Part shown: one piece after another, positions 25,051 to 32,248 of the stretch
Layout: the number at the start of each line of letters is the position of its first letter
How positions within the stretch are numbered: position 1 is the stretch's first letter
Assembly (NCBI GenBank): GCA_965206365.1
Contig: CBDBJL010000015.1
Coordinates: 1 to 64,000, forward strand
Direction: 5' to 3'
DNA from: CBDBJL01 sp965206365
Lineage (GTDB): Bacteria; Pseudomonadota; Alphaproteobacteria; JABAAW01; JAHZMA01
Length of the DNA stretch: 64,000 bases
Notes under the pieces: generated by a model
Databases searched by the model: none
What the model was told of the DNA's origin: nothing
Seen by the model: the letters and a program-made list of their open reading frames with translations, nothing else
Position numbers and translations under genes: made by a program

Positions 25051-25488
25051 ATGATTCCAGATCAAGCTAGGATGATCGCAGATTACCGCTTGGAAAATCA
25101 GATTGGTTTTATTCTGCGTAAGGCATTGCAATATCATGCAACGATTTTTAGTGAAAAAATGCCGTATAATTTAACTCGAACGCAGTTTGCAATTTTGGCA
25201 AAATTATTTGAGCTTGGGAAATGTTCGCAAAATAAATTGGGACGATTGGTTGATGTAGATGGCGTTACCACAAAGGGGGTTATTGGGCGGTTGCGTGATC
25301 ATGGGTATTTGATGACAACACCCGACTGTGAAGATAAACGTCGATTGATATTATGCTTAACAGATTTAGGCGAGCAGGTTGCAAGCAAGGCGATTTTGGC
25401 TGCTGGGGAAGTGACTCAAGAAACTTTGAAACCACTTACGAAAGCCGAAGGAGATCTGTTGTTTGAACTGCTTGGTAAATTGGCTTGA
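25051..25488 (+). CDS. MarR-family transcriptional regulator
   Basis: A 145-residue winged-helix protein. The DNA-binding part includes LTRTQFAILAKLFELGKCSQNKLGRLVDVDGVTTKGVIGRLRDHGYL (about residues 45-90) and the wing motif TTPDCEDKRRLILCLTDLGEQ, the 'D-x-R-x' turn typical of MarR. It follows the second DUF1185 gene by eight bases, so it belongs to the nicotinate operon. The 20-bp inverted repeat at 16817-16836 is the best candidate operator. Effectors of such regulators are usually the pathway's aromatic substrate or intermediate. Confidence 0.9.
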   Translation: MIPDQARMIADYRLENQIGFILRKALQYHATIFSEKMPYNLTRTQFAILAKLFELGKCSQNKLGRLVDVDGVTTKGVIGRLRDHGYLMTTPDCEDKRRLILCLTDLGEQVASKAILAAGEVTQETLKPLTKAEGDLLFELLGKLA

Positions 25489-25528
25489 AGGGTACGAATA
25501 AGCCCCTTGATCAGTTAGCCGACAATGT

Positions 25529-26713
25529 TTAGATAATTTTGGGCAGGCGCGTTGCTGGTGGTGTGTTGCGGCTGCGATGCGCGCAGATTTTACCATCAAT
25601 AATCATCATGCCAATGCCGGGTAAATTGCCCAGGCGAATGCTACCAAGCATGGTTTCTCCGGGGGCATGTTGGGCTTTATCCATCAGGGCAAAATCAGCA
25701 GATTTGCCAATCGCAATCAGCCCGCAATCTAATTCGCGCATGATCGCAGTATTGCCGGTTGCAAAGCAAAATGCGATTTCGGCTGGAATATCACCCAAAC
25801 TAGAAAGCATCGCAATCATCCGTAAAATTCCCAAAGGCTGCACGCCAGAGCCCGCCGGACCATCGGTACCAAGAATAATTCGTTCGGGCTGATTAAGCTC
25901 GAACGCAGTACGCATCGCCAGCAAGGCTGAACGCTCATTGCCATTATGGACAATTTCAATACCACGTTGGCAAGATTCGCACAAACAAACGATTTGCTCA
26001 TCGGGCAAAGCAGTATGCCCGCCATTAATATGCCCAATAATATCAGCATCCGCTTCTAGCACAATATCTTTATCAATCAATCCTGAGCCGGGAATTGAAG
26101 GGCCTCCGGTATGAATTGTGGATTGGATGCCATATTTGCGCGCCCAAGCGACCATTTGTTTTGCGGTATCGCCAGCTTTAACCGAACCTAAACCAACTTC
26201 ACCTAATAATTTAACGCCAGCTTCAGAAAGTTCCTTAAAATCTTCTTCAACCATGCCCTCTTCAAGAACGGGGGCTCCGGCCAAAATTTTCACGCCCGAG
26301 GGGCGGAAATTTTCGTACCAACGCTGGGCCGCAATTGCCATGGCTTTAAGCCCAACAATATCTTTCGGGCGACCCGGCATATGCACCTCACCGGCAGAAA
26401 TCATAGTGGTAACGCCACCATTAAGGGTAGAATCAATCCAATTTAATTGTTGTTGACGTGGAGTATAATCACCAATAACGGGATGAATATGGCTATCAAT
26501 TAATCCGGGGGTTAAGGTGGTATGATTGGCATCGATAGTAATATCGGCATGATCAAGGCCTAAATCTTTGCCATAGCCAATTGTTGAAATTTTACCATCA
26601 ATGGCAATTACGCAATCCCCATCTAAAATTGGGCGAGCAATATCTCCAGACAGAATTTGCCCAATATTTTTTAGAACTAGCTTATCGCCCATCTTGTTAC
26701 TTTTATTGCTCAT
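25529..26713 (-). CDS. ena: Enamidase-like amidohydrolase
   Basis: A 394-residue amidohydrolase. Metal ligands are DSHIHP near residue 72, the lysine-position region GEVGLGSV near 175, STIHTGG near 197, GHINGG near 228 and the Asp in LGTDGPAGSGV near 284. Segments GDYTPRQ, GGVTTMISAGEVHMPGRPKD and the C-terminal SRNTPPATRLPKI match what I recall of E. barkeri enamidase, a Fe/Zn enzyme that hydrolyses 1,4,5,6-tetrahydro-6-oxonicotinate to 2-formylglutarate and ammonia. It is convergent with the marR gene. ATG 26713 is used; ATG 26692 is also possible. Together with hnr it defines the reductive branch of nicotinate breakdown. Confidence 0.87.
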   Translation of the reverse strand: MSNKSNKMGDKLVLKNIGQILSGDIARPILDGDCVIAIDGKISTIGYGKDLGLDHADITIDANHTTLTPGLIDSHIHPVIGDYTPRQQQLNWIDSTLNGGVTTMISAGEVHMPGRPKDIVGLKAMAIAAQRWYENFRPSGVKILAGAPVLEEGMVEEDFKELSEAGVKLLGEVGLGSVKAGDTAKQMVAWARKYGIQSTIHTGGPSIPGSGLIDKDIVLEADADIIGHINGGHTALPDEQIVCLCESCQRGIEIVHNGNERSALLAMRTAFELNQPERIILGTDGPAGSGVQPLGILRMIAMLSSLGDIPAEIAFCFATGNTAIMRELDCGLIAIGKSADFALMDKAQHAPGETMLGSIRLGNLPGIGMMIIDGKICAHRSRNTPPATRLPKII

Positions 26714-26795
26714 TATTTATTGCTTACTACCAAAAATTGCGAACATTGAATATGAATATTGAGATCTATCTGCTCACACCCATTTTTTCATCTTG

Positions 26796-26829
26796 CCTGA
26801 TTTACGAAAAAATTTCAAGGTAAATCAGG
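26796..26829. promoter_or_regulatory. Inverted repeat between enamidase and thiolase genes
   Basis: Perfect 10-base arms CCTGATTTAC (26796-26805) and GTAAATCAGG (26820-26829) separated by 14 A/T-rich bases. It lies 83 bases 5' of the enamidase start and about 127 bases 5' of the thiolase start, so it could be an operator for the divergent genes or a structured leader. There is no T-run on either side that would make it a convincing terminator. Confidence 0.4.
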
Positions 26830-26955
26830 TAAAATGGCGAGGATAGAGAATTACAAGTTGAGATTTTAGGGAAAGAAAACTATAGTGGCAAGGTAATTTT
26901 TATTCGAAGGGGGCAGGAGTAAATTTCAATTCATTTTGCGTTATAGGAATTGGTG

Positions 26956-28161
26956 ATGGGTGAAGTTTATATTTGCGATTATGTTCGAACTCCGATTGGA
27001 CGTTATGGAGGCGGACTTGCGCCGATACGCACGGATGATTTGGCGGCAATTCCCCTGAAAGCTTTGCAAGAGCGCAACCCCAAGATTGATTGGCAAGCGA
27101 TTGATGAAGTTATTTTAGGTTGTGCGAATCAGGCCGGTGAGGATAATCGCAATGTGGCACGGATGAGTTTGTTGCTTGCGGGATTGCCAGTTACGGTACC
27201 AGCCACAACGATTAATCGGCTTTGTGGTTCGGGGATGGATGCGGTGTTGATGGCGGCGCGTGCAATTAAAGCTGGCGAGATCGATTTGGTTATTGCTGGG
27301 GGGGTAGAATCGATGTCGCGCGCACCTTTGGTGGTAGCAAAAGCAGAATCTGCTTTTAGTCGGAAGGCGGAAATTTATGATACTACCCTTGGTTGGCGGT
27401 TTGTTAACCCATTATTGCAAGCCCAATATGGTGTAGATTCGATGCCAGAGACAGCAGAAAATGTTGCAACAGAATTTAAGATTTCACGTGAAGATCAGGA
27501 TCTGTTTGCCCAAAGATCGCAACAAAAAACGGCATTGGCGATGCAAAATGGAATTTTAGCACAAGAAATTATTTCAGTTGCAATTGCACAAAAACGGGGG
27601 GACGATCTGATCATAACCCAAGATGAACATCCGCGAGCTGAGACTCAGCTGCAAAAATTAGCAAGCTTGCCGGCGATTGTGAAGAGCAATGGAACGGTGA
27701 CTGCGGGCAACGCTTCCGGGATTAATGATGGGGCGGCAGCATTAATTATTGCCTCGCAAGCGGCACTCAAACAACATCATCTTCAACCGATTGCACGGAT
27801 TATTGGCGGAGCAACAGCAGGCATCGAACCGCGGATCATGGGTTTTGCACCGACATTGGCAAGCCAAAAATTATGTCGGAAATTTCAATTACAAATGCAA
27901 GATTTTGCTGTGATTGAACTGAACGAGGCTTTTGCCAGTCAGGCTTTGGCAACTTTGCGCGCCTTGAAAATTGCAGATGATGCCCCCCATGTTAATCCTA
28001 ATGGTGGGGCGATAGCCCTTGGGCATCCTTTGGGAATGTCGGGCGCGCGCCTTACAGGCACTGCCGCGCTTGAAATGCAACGCCGAGATGGTAAATTGGC
28101 CTTGGCAACGATGTGTATTGGGGTGGGGCAAGGAATCGCATTGGCATTGGCAGCAGTTTAG
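26956..28161 (+). CDS. paaJ: 3-Oxoadipyl-CoA / acetyl-CoA thiolase
   Basis: About 401 residues of the PcaF/PaaJ thiolase group. The N-terminal RYGGGLAPIRTDDLAA and GCANQAGEDNRNVARM are diagnostic of this group. The nucleophilic cysteine is in INRLCGSGMDA near residue 90, and the other catalytic residues are in NPNGGAIALGHPLGMSGAR and MCIGVGQG. The start is the ATG at 26956, with AGGAA eight bases upstream; a TTG six bases earlier is less likely. It should cleave 3-oxoadipyl-CoA and the unsaturated precursor in phenylacetate breakdown, and might also cleave acetoacetyl-CoA from the nicotinate route. Confidence 0.88.
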   Translation: MGEVYICDYVRTPIGRYGGGLAPIRTDDLAAIPLKALQERNPKIDWQAIDEVILGCANQAGEDNRNVARMSLLLAGLPVTVPATTINRLCGSGMDAVLMAARAIKAGEIDLVIAGGVESMSRAPLVVAKAESAFSRKAEIYDTTLGWRFVNPLLQAQYGVDSMPETAENVATEFKISREDQDLFAQRSQQKTALAMQNGILAQEIISVAIAQKRGDDLIITQDEHPRAETQLQKLASLPAIVKSNGTVTAGNASGINDGAAALIIASQAALKQHHLQPIARIIGGATAGIEPRIMGFAPTLASQKLCRKFQLQMQDFAVIELNEAFASQALATLRALKIADDAPHVNPNGGAIALGHPLGMSGARLTGTAALEMQRRDGKLALATMCIGVGQGIALALAAV

Positions 28162-28335
28162 GCTTAAAAATAGTATTTTTTGGTGCCATTTATTAAAATG
28201 GGGAGATTTATATTTTCTTCTGAAAATAAGATGATTGCGTCTTGCCTTCTAGAGAATATTTTCAAAATTTTACGAGATAGGGTTGGTTTTTCCATAGTTC
28301 TTTCAAAGAATTTAGGCCTATAAAGAAGTGATGGG

Positions 28336-28397
28336 GTTACAAAATAAAAGTAATGTTACAATTTTATTTGACTTTATAAGTGTTGTGACATTATGAT
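28336..28397 (+). promoter_or_regulatory. Candidate paaA promoter with repeated GTTACAA motif
   Basis: TTGACT (28368-28373) and TATGAT (28392-28397), 18 bases apart, form a good sigma-70-type promoter, 62 bases before paaA. GTTACAA occurs at 28336-28342 and within ATGTTACAA at 28353-28361, just upstream of the -35 box. The same ATGTTACAA nonamer occurs in front of the paaG operon. The rest of the 298-base gap between paaJ and paaA (28162-28459) shows no gene or RNA that I can recognise. Confidence 0.5.
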
Positions 28398-28459
28398 GAA
28401 GATTGTTTAGTGGGCGGTAGGATTTCTTAGGTTGATAGAGGTAAGGTTTCAGTTTTTTT

Positions 28460-29446
28460 ATGTATGCGCAAGGGTTATTAAATTCGGAAGAACAAGCTTT
28501 AGAAGATGAAGCATTTTTGCAAGCTTTTCAGGCAAGGATTGATCGGGACGAGAAAATAGAGCCCAAAGATGCGATGCCACTGAGTTATCGAAAGACTTTG
28601 ATTCGCCAAATTGGGCAACATGCACATTCTGAGATTATTGGAATGTTGCCTGAAGGCAATTGGATTTCGCGCGCCCCAACCTTGCATCGGAAAAAGGCTT
28701 TGTTGGCAAAGGTGCAAGATGAAGGTGGCCATGGGCTTTATTTGTATGCGGCAGCCGAGACTTTGGGCATAAGTCGCGAAGAAATGATGGAGCAATTATT
28801 GGCCGGGAAAGCGAAATATTCGTCGATCTTTAATTATGCAGCCCCAACATGGGCCGATATCGGAATTATTGGCTGGTTGGTTGATGGGGCGGCAATTATG
28901 AATCAAATTCCGCTTTGTCGCTGTTCTTACGGTCCCTATGCGCGGGCGATGGTAAGAATTTGTCGTGAGGAAAGTTTTCATCAACGCCAAGGTTACGAGA
29001 TTACAATGAAGCTTGCAAATGGTTCTAAAACGCAAAAAAATATGGTACAACGTTCACTGCAACGATGGTGGTGGCCGGTATTAATGATGTTTGGGCCAAG
29101 CGATGCGGATAGCGTTAATAGTGATCAAAGTATTAAATGGCGAATTAAAAGGTTTACCAATGATGCTTTGCGGCAAAAATTTGTTGATGCCACAATTCCG
29201 CAAGCTGAGTTTTTAGGGTTGCAAGTTCCTGATCATGACTTACGCTGGAATCCTGATAAAAATTCGGGTGCGGGTGGTTATGATTTTGGTCGGATTAATT
29301 GGGAAGAATTTTGGGATGTTGTTCAGGGGCGCGGTCCGCTAAACCAAGATCGAATTGCGGCCCGAAAAAGGGCTTGGGATCATGGCAAATGGGTAAGTGA
29401 TGCGGCTTTGGCATATGCACGCAAACAAGCAAATAAAGTTGCGTAA
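28460..29446 (+). CDS. paaA: Phenylacetyl-CoA 1,2-epoxidase subunit PaaA (catalytic)
   Basis: 328 residues, the diiron subunit of the ring 1,2-phenylacetyl-CoA epoxidase. Ferritin-like iron-binding helices show QHAHSEIIGMLPEGNW near 53, KVQDEGGHGLYLYAAAE near 84 and CREESFHQRQGYEI near 168 with the E-x-x-H pair. The tail includes RWNPDKNSGAGGYDFGRINWEEFW. It starts the paaABCDE operon, with each gene overlapping or closely following the last. The reaction is NADPH- and O2-dependent epoxidation of phenylacetyl-CoA. Confidence 0.97.
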   Translation: MYAQGLLNSEEQALEDEAFLQAFQARIDRDEKIEPKDAMPLSYRKTLIRQIGQHAHSEIIGMLPEGNWISRAPTLHRKKALLAKVQDEGGHGLYLYAAAETLGISREEMMEQLLAGKAKYSSIFNYAAPTWADIGIIGWLVDGAAIMNQIPLCRCSYGPYARAMVRICREESFHQRQGYEITMKLANGSKTQKNMVQRSLQRWWWPVLMMFGPSDADSVNSDQSIKWRIKRFTNDALRQKFVDATIPQAEFLGLQVPDHDLRWNPDKNSGAGGYDFGRINWEEFWDVVQGRGPLNQDRIAARKRAWDHGKWVSDAALAYARKQANKVA

Positions 29447-29790
29447 TGATTATGGATGATCAAGAGCAGAAAATGTCAAAAAATGTGAAGAATGCGGCGG
29501 ATAATCTACGATACTTGACTCCCCTTTGGGAAGTGTTTATCCGTCCGCGCAATGGTTTAGCGCACCGCCATGTTGGTTCGGTGCATGCGGCAGAAAAGGA
29601 TTTAGCAATGCAATCTGCACGCGATGTTTATACCAGGCGCGGTGAAGGGCTTTCGATTTGGGTGGTGCGTTCATGTGATGTGATTGCCTCGGATCCAAAG
29701 CAAAAGGATAGTTTGTTTGAACCGGGTATGGATAAAATTTATCGGCATCCTACTTTTTATGATATTCCAGATGATGTGGGGCATATGTGA
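29446..29790 (+). CDS. paaB: Phenylacetyl-CoA epoxidase subunit PaaB
   Basis: 114 residues, the small structural subunit of the epoxidase. The core LWEVFIRPRNGLAHRHVGSVHAAEKDLAMQSARDVYTRRGEGLSIWVV is typical of PaaB. The ATG at 29446 overlaps the paaA stop; an internal ATG at 29473 would give a length closer to the usual 95 residues, so the start is uncertain. It ends at TGA overlapping the paaC start. Confidence 0.95.
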   Translation: MIMDDQEQKMSKNVKNAADNLRYLTPLWEVFIRPRNGLAHRHVGSVHAAEKDLAMQSARDVYTRRGEGLSIWVVRSCDVIASDPKQKDSLFEPGMDKIYRHPTFYDIPDDVGHM

Positions 29791-30584
29791 TTGGTGCACC
29801 TACAAAGAGTTGGAATGTAGTGGATCGAGATGCGTATTTCCGTTATATTTTGGCGTTAGCAGACGATCATTTAATTTTATCGCATCGTTTATCACTTTGG
29901 TGTGGGTATGCCCCAATGCTGGAAGAAGATTTGGCGGTTCCTAATATTGCTTTAGATTTGTTAGGGCAAGCAGATTTGTTGTACCAATATGCTGCCGAGA
30001 TTGAGGGCTTGGGGCGCACGCAGGATCAGCTGGCCTATATGCGGTTTGAACATGAATATTATAATTTGTTATTGGTGGAACGTGATAATCGGGATGATTT
30101 TGCACATGCGATGTTGCAGGTTTTATATTTCTCGCTCTTTATGATGTTATTTTGGCAACAAATGCAAAAATTACAGGGCAGTCGGTTGATTGAAATTGCG
30201 GCAAAAGCAGCAAAAGAAACGAATTATCATGTGCAACATGCGCAAAGTTGGTTGATTTGTTTTGGTTGTGGAACGGATGAGAGTCGCCTGCGGTTACAAA
30301 GGGCGGTAGATAATTTATATGCCTATACTGCAGAATTATTTGATACTAGATTTTCAGAAAAATTACCAGAAATTGCGATTGATATCGTAGCATTGCAAAC
30401 TCGGTGGCAAAACAAACTTACTGAAATATCGATATTGGCAGAGATAGCCTTAAATCCCAAGGATGGTTATCAGCGGTTGGGAAAAAAGCAAGGAGGCAGG
30501 CAAGGAGAACATACAGAGGATATGGGTTTTTTACTAGCACAGCTGCAATATATGCAACAAGCCTATCCTGGGCTTGAATGGTAG
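29787..30584 (+). CDS. paaC: Phenylacetyl-CoA epoxidase subunit PaaC
   Basis: 265 residues, the ferritin-like structural partner of PaaA. LALADDHLILSHRLSLWCGYAPMLEEDLAVPNIALDLLGQADLLYQYAAEIEG near the start is characteristic; ETNYHVQHAQSWLICFGCGTDESRLRLQRAVDNLYAYTAELF follows. It lacks a full diiron site as is normal for PaaC. The start is GTG, overlapping paaB by four bases. A 52-base gap separates it from paaD. Confidence 0.95.
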   Translation: MIGAPTKSWNVVDRDAYFRYILALADDHLILSHRLSLWCGYAPMLEEDLAVPNIALDLLGQADLLYQYAAEIEGLGRTQDQLAYMRFEHEYYNLLLVERDNRDDFAHAMLQVLYFSLFMMLFWQQMQKLQGSRLIEIAAKAAKETNYHVQHAQSWLICFGCGTDESRLRLQRAVDNLYAYTAELFDTRFSEKLPEIAIDIVALQTRWQNKLTEISILAEIALNPKDGYQRLGKKQGGRQGEHTEDMGFLLAQLQYMQQAYPGLEW

Positions 30585-30636
30585 ATGTTGTATCATTACT
30601 TCATTGTGGCGATTAAAAAAATAAGGGAAATTAGCG

Positions 30637-31110
30637 TTGTTACAATATGAAAAACAAAGAATAAAGAAGCAAGTTTGGCAAATCGTTTCAGAAGTTCCAG
30701 ACCCTGAGATTCCTGTGGTAACCATCGAGGATTTAGGGATTTTGCGCAATGTACAAATTGAAAATGACGGGGAGGCGATTGTGGAATTATCCCCTACTTA
30801 TAGTGGTTGCCCGGCAATCACGGCAATTGAAATTGCCGTTTCTGTGGCATTGCAACAAGCTGGGCTTGCGGGTACGATCAAACGAGTTTTATCCCCGGCA
30901 TGGAGCAGTGATTGGATTACCGAGACAGGACGCAACAAGCTTTTGGCATATGGGATTGCACCCCCGGCAACGGCAAAGGAAGCAATAGCTTGCCCACAAT
31001 GCCGTAGCGTTACGATAGAGAAAATTTCACAATTTGGGTCAACTTCATGCAAAGCCTTATATCGCTGTTTAAATTGTCGCGAACCTTTTGATTATTTTAA
31101 GTGCTTATGA
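30637..31110 (+). CDS. paaD: PaaD, Fe-S/DUF59 protein of the phenylacetyl-CoA epoxidase system
   Basis: 157 residues. The N-terminal MIP18/DUF59-like domain has VPDPEIPVVTIEDLGILRNV near 19 and SPTYSGCPAITAIEI near 54. The C-terminal zinc/iron site has cysteines in CPQCRS and CLNC and ends EPFDYFKCL. PaaD is needed for epoxidase activity and is thought to help assemble Fe-S or diiron centres. The start is taken as TTG at 30637, since the only nearby ATG is in another frame and AGGGAAA precedes it. Confidence 0.93.
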   Translation: MLQYEKQRIKKQVWQIVSEVPDPEIPVVTIEDLGILRNVQIENDGEAIVELSPTYSGCPAITAIEIAVSVALQQAGLAGTIKRVLSPAWSSDWITETGRNKLLAYGIAPPATAKEAIACPQCRSVTIEKISQFGSTSCKALYRCLNCREPFDYFKCL

Positions 31111-31126
31111 AAGTTTGTATGTTGTG

Positions 31127-32212
31127 ATGGTAGAACCTGCGATAAAATATGATGCAATCCTGGTGTCTAGGGAGTCTTTGTGTGATGATGCAGTTGGGAT
31201 TTCGTTGGATGTCGCTCCGGAAATACAAGAGAAATTTCAATTTTCTGCTGGGCAATATTTGGCATTTGATGTCAATATGGCTCAAAACTCAAAAATTATG
31301 CAAAGAACTTATACGCTATGCTCCAAACCGGGTGTATTTCCGCTGAAATTTGCGGTACGGCAAATTAAAGAAGGGAGTTTTTCGCATTATTTAGCAAATT
31401 TGCAGTTGGGCGAGCGTTTAAAAATTAGTACGCCAATGGGGCGATTTTATTACGAGCATGATGCGAATTGCAAAAATAACTATCTTCTGGTTGCCGGGGG
31501 CGTGGGGATAACGCCGATTTTTTCTATCATCCAAGAAATTCTTTTTCGCAGTGAGCAAGCGCAGGTGACTTTGCTTTATGGCAATCGCGAAAGCGAAAGT
31601 ATTATTTTTCGCGATGCTTTAGCAGATTTAAAAGATCAATTTATCGGGCGATTCAGATTGATACATTTTTTATCAAGACAAAATCAGGATGTTGCATTGT
31701 TAAGTGGTAGATTGGATTTGAAGCGATGGCACGATTTGATTGCAACTGGTTTGATTGTGCCAAAGCAATATGATCAAGCCTTTATTTGCGCCCCTGCGGG
31801 GATGATGGAAGATGCGGTTGTCGCTTTAAAAAGTGCGGGGTTAGAGAGAAAACTCATAAAAACGGAACGCTTTGTTAGTAAAGAAATATTGCATGAGCGT
31901 GCTGAAAAGATGTCACAGCCTGCTTTGGGTGGGGTCGAAGTTCGGTTGTTGTTAGATGGTATCCAACATAAAATTACGATGTTATATCCACAACAAACGA
32001 TTCTTGCCGTGGCACAAGAAAATAAATTGCAATTGCCATTTTCCTGTGCAGCGGGAATGTGCGCAACATGTCGCGCCAAATTAGTGTCGGGTCAGATCGA
32101 GATGAAAACAAATTATTCATTGGAAGATTGGGAATTAGAAGCTGGTTTTGTGCTGACATGCCAAGCCATGCCTCGTTCAGAAAAAATTGTGATTGATTTT
32201 GATGCGGTATAG
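31127..32212 (+). CDS. paaE: PaaE, NADPH-dependent reductase of the phenylacetyl-CoA epoxidase
   Basis: About 361 residues. A ferredoxin-reductase module comes first (RTYTLCSKPG near 60, VAGGVGITPIFSIIQEIL near 118, AFICAPAGMMEDAV), then a C-terminal plant-type 2Fe-2S domain with CAAGMCATCRAKLVSG and a last cysteine in LTCQAMP. It transfers electrons from NADPH to the PaaA diiron centre. The frame is open upstream to a TTG at 31088 inside paaD; the ATG at 31127 gives the family's normal N-terminus. Confidence 0.95.
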   Translation: MVEPAIKYDAILVSRESLCDDAVGISLDVAPEIQEKFQFSAGQYLAFDVNMAQNSKIMQRTYTLCSKPGVFPLKFAVRQIKEGSFSHYLANLQLGERLKISTPMGRFYYEHDANCKNNYLLVAGGVGITPIFSIIQEILFRSEQAQVTLLYGNRESESIIFRDALADLKDQFIGRFRLIHFLSRQNQDVALLSGRLDLKRWHDLIATGLIVPKQYDQAFICAPAGMMEDAVVALKSAGLERKLIKTERFVSKEILHERAEKMSQPALGGVEVRLLLDGIQHKITMLYPQQTILAVAQENKLQLPFSCAAGMCATCRAKLVSGQIEMKTNYSLEDWELEAGFVLTCQAMPRSEKIVIDFDAV

Positions 32213-32248
32213 CAGCTCCATGACAAAAGTAGAAATAAGGGTAAAAAA

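Noticed and set aside
25051..25488. MarR regulator as a controller of the enamidase by a shared site at 25489-25528
   Set aside because: The genes are convergent and the 40-base gap has no palindrome; enamidase control must lie at its 5' side near 26.7-26.9 kb.
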